A stretch of 34,463 nt of DNA, taken from the IMG/VR virus record IMGVR_UViG_3300020419_000047, positions 1-34,463 of that record. One strand, given 5' to 3'. Both the position numbers and the translations under genes were made by a program. Positions 13,551 to 20,655 of the stretch are shown here, piece by piece (positions within the stretch are counted from its first letter, which is position 1; the number at the start of each line of letters is the position of its first letter). The stretch comes from a virus. The notes under the pieces were generated by a model. That model saw only the letters and a list, made by a program, of their open reading frames with translations, had not been told where the DNA came from and made no database searches.

Positions 13551-13731
13551 ATGAACTTAACACAGAAACAGAAAGACGTTTTATATCTATTAAGCGTACC
13601 CGTTTTGATGTTGTTGATATTCCTTAGTGAATATCTGACAAGATTTTAACAATAGCGACAAAGCAAAAGTGACGTTATTACCTTTGATTTTTGCGCTTAT
13701 CATTATGATTTTAGAATGGCTGTTTGGCTAA
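13551..13731 (+). pseudogene. Two-TM small membrane protein split by a +1 frame change
   Basis: ATG 13551 (ACATTATG context) encodes MNLTQKQKDVLYLLSVPVLM and a membrane helix, ending at TAA 13647-13649. The +1 frame from 13648 continues NNSDKAKVTLLPLIFALIIM with a second membrane helix to TAA 13729. Joined at TTT-T-AAC the product would be a 59-residue helical hairpin with a charged turn (SEYLTRF-NNSDKAK). The junction TTT TAA C resembles the +1 shift site of prfB (CTT TGA C). It is therefore either a one-base insertion (broken gene), a programmed shift, or two peptides, the second starting at GTG 13669. Confidence 0.5.
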
Positions 13732-14064
13732 AAAATTCTTTTTAATAAGCAAGAAAACAAATATTTAACGCACTTTTTAACAATTTTGGCGGGATTTTTT
13801 TACGAATTCCGTCAATTTTTTTGGTCAGGTTGTGTAGCCACATATACGCAACCACAACAAAATGAAATCCAATTTTATAAGTTAGTAAATAGTATGGTAT
13901 GTTGAGAAATATATTCCTTTTAGGGGGTTCGTTTATTCAACGTTGCAAGGAAAGTACGCAAGTTAGTTAAAAAGAAACTTAATCTTTCGCAAAAGTTAGG
14001 GGAAAAGTAAAAATAGACCCCCATACAATACAAAAAAAATTTTAAAGACCTATTTTATAGATTT
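13732..14064. other. Non-coding region before the terminase; candidate packaging (pac/cos) region
   Basis: No convincing ORF lies here on either strand. Visible structure: an imperfect inverted repeat GGTTGTGT...ACGCAACC with a 10-base loop (13837-13863 area); a palindrome CAACGTTG near 13940; similar phrases CGCAAGTTAG and CGCAAAAGTTAG at about 13958-14000; and GGGGGT (13923-13928) matching ACCCCC (14017-14022) across about 90 bases. Packaging sites often lie next to the small terminase gene, so a pac/cos role is plausible. A structured RNA is the alternative. Confidence 0.35.
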
Positions 14065-14130
14065 AAGGGTACGTGAAGGGTATACTATACCCTACATAAT
14101 AAAGCTAAAGATAAAGCTAAGGTTAAAGCT
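14065..14130 (+). repeat. Hairpin plus AAAGCT/AAAGAT module, copy C
   Basis: AAGGGT at 14065 and 14076, then AGGGTATA-C-TATACCCT (14077-14093), then ACATAAT and five hexamers AAAGCT, AAAGAT, AAAGCT, AAGGTT, AAAGCT (14101-14130). It sits just before the terminase promoter. Read in frame it gives KGT-stop-RVYYTLHNKAKDKAKVKA, a decayed match to copies A and B. Confidence 0.8.
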
Positions 14131-14131
14131 A

Positions 14132-14163
14132 TTTGTTTAGTTTTAGTTTTTTGCTTATGTTTG
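14132..14163 (+). promoter_or_regulatory. Promoter of the terminase operon
   Basis: TTTG (14132-14135), 20 bases, TATGTTTG (14156-14163). The ATG is only 4 bases further, so the mRNA would be leaderless or nearly so. Confidence 0.8.
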
Positions 14164-14167
14164 CATT

Positions 14168-14548
14168 ATGAGTGAAGAAAAAAAGAAAGTTGTAGGCAAA
14201 CCATTTGCTGTTGGCAATACTCTTGGGGGTAGAACTAAAGGTGCTTTGAATAAGACCACTAAGTTCTCAAGAGAGGTTCTTACTTTGGCTCTAGCAGGAC
14301 AGGAAGAAAATATTAGACAAGCACTAGAAAAATTATCTAAAAAAAATCCTGAAGCATATATCAATGCTGTTGCTAAACTTCTAAACTACGCAATACCAAA
14401 ACTTCAATCTACTGAAATAAGTTCAAACGGAAATGCTAAGATAGAGATAACTCTTGATGATAGTATGAGTGTTGATGACCTTAAAAGGCGAATGGCTGAA
14501 ATGGAAGCCGAAGATGCAGATTTTGAAGATATAGATGGACAAGATTAA
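14168..14548 (+). CDS. terS: Terminase small subunit (probable)
   Basis: The 126-residue protein begins with a basic phrase KPFAVGNTLGGRTKGALNKT like the KPGNPGRPKGxxNK of DUF5681-type proteins. A helical oligomerisation region (about 35-75: LTLALAGQEENIRQALEKL, AYINAVAKLLNYAIPK) and a highly acidic tail (DLKRRMAEMEAEDADFEDID) follow. It overlaps the large terminase gene by 14 bases. The small subunit recognises the packaging site and regulates the motor. Assignment rests on position and layout more than on sequence similarity. Confidence 0.7.
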   Translation: MSEEKKKVVGKPFAVGNTLGGRTKGALNKTTKFSREVLTLALAGQEENIRQALEKLSKKNPEAYINAVAKLLNYAIPKLQSTEISSNGNAKIEITLDDSMSVDDLKRRMAEMEAEDADFEDIDGQD

Positions 14549-15962
14549 AAAGGAACAACTGCTAAAGGCGATGGAGAAAGCCATCTGTGAGAAATCATTT
14601 TATGAGTTCTTTGTCAAAGCCTTTCCTATAGCAGAACCTTCAGTTCCTTTATCCACAAACTTCCACCACAAATACCTTTGCGATATTCTGCAAGGAGAAG
14701 CAGAAAGAATAATTAGAGGCGAAAGAAAGGGTAAAGATATAATTATTAATATTCCCTTCCGTAGCACTAAGTCATTACTTGTGACAGTTATGTTTCCTGC
14801 TTGGTGTTGGGCGGTATATCCCAAAATGAGATTTATCACAGCATCATACTCGGCTGAGATTAGTATAGAACACGCAACAAAGTCAAGAGATATAATAAAT
14901 AGCGAATGGTATCAAGAGCATTGGGGAGAAACATATCAAATCAAAAAAGATCAAAACCTAAAAGCTAGATACGAGAATACACATCTAGGAGTTAGGAGAG
15001 CAACATCTGTTGGCGGTTCGGTAACAGGGCAAGGTGGTGATATAATTCTTGTCGATGACCCTACATCACCAAAAAATGCTGCATCGGAAACAGAAAGAGA
15101 TAATGCTAACGAATGGTATAAGTCAACATTGTATTCACGACTTAATAATCCAACAACGGGAGTTAGGATAATTATTATGCAAAGAGTACACGAAGATGAC
15201 CTTAGCGGTTACCTTCTATACAACTCACCCGACAAACATCATCATATCTGCATACCCGCAGAGCTTTCTAGCGACCTAAAGCCATATTCACTACACGAAC
15301 ACTATCAAGAAGGTCTATTTTGGAAAGAAAGATTCTCAAGAGAGGTCTTAGAGGACTATAAGTCAGCTTTGGGTAGTTATGGCTACGCAGGACAGCTACA
15401 ACAGCGACCAACACCTGCCGATAGTGGTATGTTACAGAAAAATTGGTTTAGAATAGATGATGAGAAGGTAGATGATGTAGTAAACTTCGTTATTGACCCT
15501 GCATATACCGCAAGTCAGAAAAATGACCCGTCAGCATTGATGGCATACACATATAGCGAGGGTAAATGGCAAATTAGAGAGGTTCAGAACGTAAGATTGG
15601 AGTTTCCTGACCTTGTAAAGCATATTGTTAAGTTTGTAAACAAAAATGGCTACACAAAACAATCAAAAATATTTGTAGAGCCTAAAGCTAGTGGTAAATC
15701 TATTGTTCAAACCTTAACTAGAGAAACAGGACTTAACATAAAAGAAGATAAGCCACCAACAAAAGATAAGGTGGCAAGAGTACAAGATATTAGTGCAAGT
15801 ATAGAAACGGGAAGGGTATCACTACTAAAAGGTCATTGGAATGAAGAATTTCTTATGCAATGCCAAACATTTCCTGCTGCAAAGCACGATGATATGGTAG
15901 ATTGCCTTGTAATGGCACTAAATAGACACTTTAACGGCAAAAAAATAGTATTTTTCGGCTAA
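14535..15962 (+). CDS. terL: Terminase large subunit
   Basis: The 475-residue protein has the packaging-motor plan. Residues 60-200 are the ATPase, with a deviant Walker A region (INIPFRSTKS, 71-80) and Walker B DIILVDDP (169-176). VRIIIMQRVHEDDLSGYLL (210-228) follows. The C-terminal RNase H-like nuclease has Asp321 (FVIDPAYT), FVEPKASGKS (380-389) and Asp452/453 (KHDDMVDCL). It pumps DNA into the capsid and cuts concatemers. The Walker A lacks the usual GKT but has a Lys in STKS, as in several terminases. No frameshift or truncation is apparent. Confidence 0.93.
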   Translation: MDKIKKEQLLKAMEKAICEKSFYEFFVKAFPIAEPSVPLSTNFHHKYLCDILQGEAERIIRGERKGKDIIINIPFRSTKSLLVTVMFPAWCWAVYPKMRFITASYSAEISIEHATKSRDIINSEWYQEHWGETYQIKKDQNLKARYENTHLGVRRATSVGGSVTGQGGDIILVDDPTSPKNAASETERDNANEWYKSTLYSRLNNPTTGVRIIIMQRVHEDDLSGYLLYNSPDKHHHICIPAELSSDLKPYSLHEHYQEGLFWKERFSREVLEDYKSALGSYGYAGQLQQRPTPADSGMLQKNWFRIDDEKVDDVVNFVIDPAYTASQKNDPSALMAYTYSEGKWQIREVQNVRLEFPDLVKHIVKFVNKNGYTKQSKIFVEPKASGKSIVQTLTRETGLNIKEDKPPTKDKVARVQDISASIETGRVSLLKGHWNEEFLMQCQTFPAAKHDDMVDCLVMALNRHFNGKKIVFFG

Positions 15963-16020
15963 ATAGCCTATAAAATTGAAATTTGCACAAAAACTGCGAC
16001 AGATAACATATATAAAGACT

Positions 16021-16028
16021 TAGTTTTG
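16021..16028 (+). promoter_or_regulatory. Possible promoter -7 box, TAGTTTTG
   Basis: Exact TAnnTTTG match ending 5 bases before ATG 16034, as at the other late promoters. No -33 TTTG is seen at the right distance. Confidence 0.4.
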
Positions 16029-16033
16029 TAAAA

Positions 16034-16426
16034 ATGAATGAATTTAAGCATATAAATCAAAAACACGAGGACTTAGTAACTAACTACCTTAAATATATAC
16101 AAAAACAGGTGTATGTTGCTACTGAAGATGCTGATTTTGGAAAATATGATGATTTTCAGGATATTCTCGAGGATATTATGATGTATCATAATGATTTTGT
16201 AGGCGTAGGCTTAAATAGGGATAATATTGAGGAGTGGATGTTTGCTATTCCTAATCTAACAATGTTTACCGTTTTAGGATTCTTTGCAGGATTAAGAAAC
16301 GAAGAAAACGATGATGTGGTGGAAATTTGCGTAAGAAACGTATATAGTGCTACAATGGACATCGTGGGAAGTTTATCTGACCTAATGAAAGACGAAGAAG
16401 AAATAAAACAGATGCAACAATGTTAG
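16034..16426 (+). CDS. Hypothetical acidic protein upstream of the tail chaperones
   Basis: The 130-residue acidic protein is largely helical (HEDLVTNYLKYIQKQVYVAT, FQDILEDIMMYHNDFVGVGL, MDIVGSLSDLMKDEEEI). No domain recognised. It overlaps the chaperone start by 7 bases. The position after terL would normally hold the portal, but nothing here resembles one. Possibly a tail-assembly or regulatory factor. Confidence 0.65.
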   Translation: MNEFKHINQKHEDLVTNYLKYIQKQVYVATEDADFGKYDDFQDILEDIMMYHNDFVGVGLNRDNIEEWMFAIPNLTMFTVLGFFAGLRNEENDDVVEICVRNVYSATMDIVGSLSDLMKDEEEIKQMQQC

Positions 16427-17064
16427 TAGTAGAAATAGAGGACAAAGAATACAGTATTCCTGATAGTTGGGAGGAAATGACTTTGGATTATTATTGTGGA
16501 TTACACCATATAATATCAAAGTATCAGAAAACCCAAGAGGAAGAAGAGAGTGAAAACGATTTAACAAAATATTTCTTTCATCAAGAAAGTAAGATGCATA
16601 AAGAACTTTTTTGTTATATGACGGGATTGAGCGAAAAAAAGGTTAATAATATATCTATGCAGAGCATAAACTCTGTTTTAAACTGCTTAGAGTCTATTAT
16701 GAAGGATTACGAACCAAAAGGTGTTGATTCTTTTAAGTTTGAGGGAGATATTTATTATTTTCCAATAGACTTTCTTAGAACAGGTACTTTTGGAGATTAT
16801 ATAGAAAGTCAACAGCTTGAAATGAACACGCAATACCTGAAAAATGGTAGGTTTGATGTTTTGCCTGAACAGATGGCAATATTATGCAAACAAGTTGATG
16901 AAGAGGTTGACCTTGACAATATTGATGAAAAGACGAATAATTTTCGCAGGTTAACAATGGACATCGTATGGGAGTTCAGTTTTTTTTTGAACAAACAAAC
17001 GATGGCATCGTTAGGCGCTATAAAAATCTTTTCAGAGATGGCGGCACAAAAAGTATCGCAGTAG
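16420..17064 (+). CDS. Tail assembly chaperone, short form (gpG-like)
   Basis: The 214-residue acidic protein opens with VEIEDKEYSIPDSWEEMTLD, a strand-strand-helix phrase typical of tail assembly chaperones in Bacteroidetes phages, followed by helices. Near residues 185-190 the codons TTC AGT TTT TTT TTG form a slippery run, and the -1 frame there is the next gene. This is the classic gpG/gpGT arrangement: the short and shifted forms coat the tape measure protein and recruit tail tube subunits. The function is inferred from this arrangement. In most siphoviruses the tape measure gene follows directly; here it is 7.5 kb further on. Confidence 0.65.
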   Translation: MLVVEIEDKEYSIPDSWEEMTLDYYCGLHHIISKYQKTQEEEESENDLTKYFFHQESKMHKELFCYMTGLSEKKVNNISMQSINSVLNCLESIMKDYEPKGVDSFKFEGDIYYFPIDFLRTGTFGDYIESQQLEMNTQYLKNGRFDVLPEQMAILCKQVDEEVDLDNIDEKTNNFRRLTMDIVWEFSFFLNKQTMASLGAIKIFSEMAAQKVSQ

Positions 17065-17276
17065 CGAAGGCAAGTAAGATAATGAAGCCGTTTGGTTGGC
17101 TGAACACCTTATACGACCTAGCGCTTGATGGAGTATTTACAAGAGATGGTAAAGATGCTATGCAAAGTGTAAAAGATGAAAAATTGTATAAGGTTTTGAC
17201 ATACCTGTCTTGGAAAACTGCAAAAGGAGATTATGAACTTGCTATTAATGAAGAACAGCAAAAACAAATTAAATAA
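16968..17276 (+). CDS. Frameshift extension of the tail assembly chaperone (gpT-like part)
   Basis: The frame has an ATG at 16968, but it overlaps the upstream gene by 97 bases and lies exactly in the -1 frame, so it is probably made as a fusion: 189 residues of the short form plus 96 residues beginning FEQTNDGIV, about 285 in all. The extension is basic and helical (DGGTKSIAVAKASKIMKPFG, VKDEKLYKVLTYLSWKTAKG), fitting a gpT-like tail-tube-binding domain. Separate translation from ATG 16968 cannot be excluded. Confidence 0.65.
   Translation: MGVQFFFEQTNDGIVRRYKNLFRDGGTKSIAVAKASKIMKPFGWLNTLYDLALDGVFTRDGKDAMQSVKDEKLYKVLTYLSWKTAKGDYELAINEEQQKQIK
16980..16986 (+). promoter_or_regulatory. Slippery site T TTT TTT for -1 frameshift
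   Basis: Nine T (16980-16988) with the heptamer T TTT TTT in register with the zero frame. Slippage at TTT (16984-16986) moves reading to 16986 in the frame of the gene ending at 17276. Confidence 0.7.
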
Positions 17277-18451
17277 TGGGTTTTAATAAACTTAGAGAAT
17301 TAAGAGATAGGTTTGAACAAAAATGGATAAATGGTGGCTTCATATTTGGTTACGAGAATGAAATCAATGAGAATCACAACAATGACTATCCATTACTCGT
17401 TGTCTTACCACCAACATCTGAACTTCCTGCTACGGAAGGAGATGTGCAAGAGGAATACACTTTCGAGTGCCTAGTCGTTAAGCCATACTACCAAAACCAA
17501 GCAGGTTCGCTTGATGTAGTATTCAGCTTGTTGGAACAAGAAGCATTGACTTGGATACAAAGAGTGTTAGATAGCTATACAAACAAAGAAGTAATTTTAA
17601 GTCCTGACAGTATATCTGTTGAACGAGAAAAAGAGTTGTATAACGACAAGTTGATACAGGTCAGGCTTACTTTTACTTTAAACGCTTTCTCTCACGACTT
17701 TACAAGGCTTGATGAAGCATTTGTTAACTCACTAACACCTTTGCTTTGGTTAAAAGCTGATATGGGCGTTAAAACGGAGTTCTTTGGAGGCAATGAAGTC
17801 GTAAACAAGTGGATTGACCAAAGTGGTAATGGAAATCACTTTGAGCAAACAACATCGGCTAAGAAGCCTTTGTATAAGTACGAGATGTCATCCAACAACT
17901 ATCCTTATGTATTCTTTGATGGAACAAATGACTTCTTGGATTGCGTTAACGACTCACTTGATGGAACTGCTGATGGTTTGAATAATGGATTATCTGTATT
18001 CTATGTAGCTAAGGGATATGATGGCTATAATGGGTATATGATAAGTAAGAATTTAGATAATGTAGCAAAAGCAAACTTTGCTATTAGAATATCCACAGCA
18101 GGAGGTAACCTTAATTGGAGAAACCAAATACAAGATACTGATGATGATTTATTAGATTACATATACACATCAAACGGAGCAAAACAAGTTGCTGCTAATG
18201 GATTTACAAAACACAACACCAATCACAGCGTAAAGTCTTTTGAGAATGGCTCTTTGGTTGATGTTGAAACAAATCCTGACTTTGATGCAGAGGCATTTCA
18301 AGATTTATATCCACTAAGACTGGGTGCGGCTAGAGATGCAGTTGGACACCTAAAAGTTGACATACAAGAGGTTCTTATATTTGAAAAAGAACTTAGTGTC
18401 GAAGAAGTTACAAAATTATCAGATTACTTAAAACATAAATACAACATATAA
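17276..18451 (+). CDS. Tail protein with N-terminal structural domain and C-terminal LamG-like domain
   Basis: The 391-residue protein has two parts. Residues 1-150 (MGFNKLRELRDRFEQKW, LIQVRLTFTLNAFSHDF) look like a tail-completion or minor tail domain. Residues 155-391 form a LamG/concanavalin-like sandwich: TPLLWLKADMG, WIDQSGNGNHF, YVFFDGTNDFLDC, and EVLIFEKELSVEEVTKLSDY, with the Asp-Gln-Ser-Gly-Asn-Gly-Asn phrase usual in such folds. Fusion of a structural domain to a glycan-binding one suggests an adhesion role on the virion. Overlaps both neighbours by one base. Confidence 0.65.
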   Translation: MGFNKLRELRDRFEQKWINGGFIFGYENEINENHNNDYPLLVVLPPTSELPATEGDVQEEYTFECLVVKPYYQNQAGSLDVVFSLLEQEALTWIQRVLDSYTNKEVILSPDSISVEREKELYNDKLIQVRLTFTLNAFSHDFTRLDEAFVNSLTPLLWLKADMGVKTEFFGGNEVVNKWIDQSGNGNHFEQTTSAKKPLYKYEMSSNNYPYVFFDGTNDFLDCVNDSLDGTADGLNNGLSVFYVAKGYDGYNGYMISKNLDNVAKANFAIRISTAGGNLNWRNQIQDTDDDLLDYIYTSNGAKQVAANGFTKHNTNHSVKSFENGSLVDVETNPDFDAEAFQDLYPLRLGAARDAVGHLKVDIQEVLIFEKELSVEEVTKLSDYLKHKYNI

Positions 18452-20655
18452 TGGCATTACAATACATTGACCAACCGTCAGATACTTTTCATAGTGTATA
18501 TAGTCCAATAAAGCTATCAGCTTTTGAGGTAACGCAAAATAGAGATAAATATGTTAGTTGTAAGGTTACGATAACTCCTATAGATAATATAAATGGAGCA
18601 ACTCTTACAGACCAAACTGTAACAATAAGAGTTCAGCCAAGCATAGATATACCAAATCATAACTCATCAGGAAACACTCCTAACAATAGTAGATTATATT
18701 ATACAATAGATGTATCGTCTATTTGTCGTGACTTCTTGTCTTATAATCTAAGACCTTGTACTCACGATACAAGTAATTGGGTAAGGAGAGATATAACTTT
18801 AGCTGAAATATCAAACGATGTATATAAAGAAATAAATGTTGTATTTCAACTAGAGGAAATTAACACTAGTGGGGAATTAGTTAATAGCGGAAGCTCTATT
18901 TCAACAAACTTCTTTGTGACAAATTCAGCATTGCTCCACGAACAAGAGCATTATGGTTATATAAATAGTATATTAAAAGGAGATACATCTGCACATCCCT
19001 ACTACGCTTTTAATTTGTCAACCCAATACATTCACTCAGGGATAACTGCCAATCTAAATAATAGACAAAAATATCTTACTACAAAGCCTGTAAAACACAG
19101 AGTAATAGGAACTGATGAATGTGAATATTTATCTTTCTTACACGAAGATGACCAAACTAATGACGTTAGGGTTTTAGCTAGGTTTTACGATAAAAACGGA
19201 AGCGAAATATTAAATGGAACAGGAAGTGCTTATGTTTTAGTTATAAACAAAACTGTAGATGGTAACGGGAATACAGGAAGTAATCTTAATTCTTGGGCAG
19301 ATAGCGGTAGCACAGCAGAAACACACTCTGTTTGTCAAGTAGGGATAGGAACAAGAAATATAAAAGAAAGTCCTGATAGTAGATTTAACGGAAGTTGTGC
19401 TGTTACTGATTTTTCAAATATAAGTTATTACGAAGTTTATACTGAATATGACGGTAGTGATAAGATAGGTGAAACTGTTAGATATTATATCGACCACACT
19501 AGACAAAGAGTTAATGGTGTTAGATTCCATTGGCAAAACAGATTAGGTGGTATTGACAGCTACACTTTTGATGGTGCTTTTACAGAGAGTATAAACATAT
19601 CATCTAAAACCTATGAGCAAAGTATATACCCTGACTTTAGAGGTCAATTAGGTAGCTCGACATCAAATACAAGAATAGCACAAGGAGATAATCCATTGTA
19701 TGCAGAGGATTACGGAGCTTTAGTACCTAGAGTTGCAGGTCTTACTGATGACAAATATCCATCTGTTAGAAAGTCAAAGGTAAAAGCTGTTAAGGAAGGA
19801 GCTGCAATATCAAGACCTTACGGAATTGCAGAACAAGATATGTTTGAGGATTTATTGGCTTCACCAAATGTATGGATAGAGAAAGGTTGGATAGGCAAAG
19901 AAGTGTTTAGAGAGGATTGGAGTGGCTATGCTGCTGTAACAAGCATAAGCGATAAATATCATATACAAGATGGTAATATAACAAGTGATGCTGCTTTTGA
20001 AACTGCTGATGGTCATTTAACGGGAACAAGAACTCTAAGAAAAGGGAATGAAGGAACTACTAGTAGCAGTGGTTCAGATAACGATACTCTTTGGTTGGTT
20101 AGTGATTCAAGAATACCGTACAACCCTAAAAGTATATATGAAGTTGAAGTTAGAATAAAAAGTAATGCTAGTGATTCAGGTTATCAGGTTGTAGGTTTTA
20201 CAGGATTTGCATCCAACAAAACAACCAAAATATCTACGGGTGGCTCTGACCAATATGGCAACTTCCATAAAATAACACTAGAAGATTATGCTCAACAAAC
20301 TGATGACCAATGGGAAACTTTTAGAGGTTATGTTACAGGTCACTCTACAACCGTAGCATCAGAATCACATAATATAAACACAGCATCAGCAGCCTATGAT
20401 GGTGTGAAATACATATCTCCAACAATACTTATAAATCACGATGATGTAGCGGGAGAAACTTACATAGACTACATTGTGGTAAGAGAGTATAGAACAGATA
20501 TTCCTAATTCTGACGGTTGGTATTCTACACTCAACAGAAACTACTATGTTCCTGTTGTTGTAAAAGATGCTAGTGTTACTACATTTGACAATGAGAACTT
20601 ACAGAGATGTACTTTAAATTATATAGAAAGCAAAGCTAAAAGAACAATAGAATAA
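18451..20655 (+). CDS. Large tail/baseplate-type protein
   Basis: The 734-residue protein has no enzymatic motif. It is beta-rich, Ser/Thr/Asn/Asp-rich, with RVNGVRFHWQNRLGGIDSYT near residue 355, a phrase seen in flavobacterial phage structural proteins. The C-terminal third (residues about 480-690, from FREDWSGYAAV to TYIDYIVVREY) looks like a carbohydrate-binding jelly-roll. Its position between the chaperone block and a distal-tail-type protein supports a tail tip or adhesion function. Coupled by one-base overlaps on both sides. Confidence 0.6.
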   Translation: MALQYIDQPSDTFHSVYSPIKLSAFEVTQNRDKYVSCKVTITPIDNINGATLTDQTVTIRVQPSIDIPNHNSSGNTPNNSRLYYTIDVSSICRDFLSYNLRPCTHDTSNWVRRDITLAEISNDVYKEINVVFQLEEINTSGELVNSGSSISTNFFVTNSALLHEQEHYGYINSILKGDTSAHPYYAFNLSTQYIHSGITANLNNRQKYLTTKPVKHRVIGTDECEYLSFLHEDDQTNDVRVLARFYDKNGSEILNGTGSAYVLVINKTVDGNGNTGSNLNSWADSGSTAETHSVCQVGIGTRNIKESPDSRFNGSCAVTDFSNISYYEVYTEYDGSDKIGETVRYYIDHTRQRVNGVRFHWQNRLGGIDSYTFDGAFTESINISSKTYEQSIYPDFRGQLGSSTSNTRIAQGDNPLYAEDYGALVPRVAGLTDDKYPSVRKSKVKAVKEGAAISRPYGIAEQDMFEDLLASPNVWIEKGWIGKEVFREDWSGYAAVTSISDKYHIQDGNITSDAAFETADGHLTGTRTLRKGNEGTTSSSGSDNDTLWLVSDSRIPYNPKSIYEVEVRIKSNASDSGYQVVGFTGFASNKTTKISTGGSDQYGNFHKITLEDYAQQTDDQWETFRGYVTGHSTTVASESHNINTASAAYDGVKYISPTILINHDDVAGETYIDYIVVREYRTDIPNSDGWYSTLNRNYYVPVVVKDASVTTFDNENLQRCTLNYIESKAKRTIE

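Noticed and set aside
13837-13960. tRNA or tRNA-like gene in the pre-terminase region
   Set aside because: A GGTTCG phrase is present, but no acceptor or anticodon stem can be folded around it.
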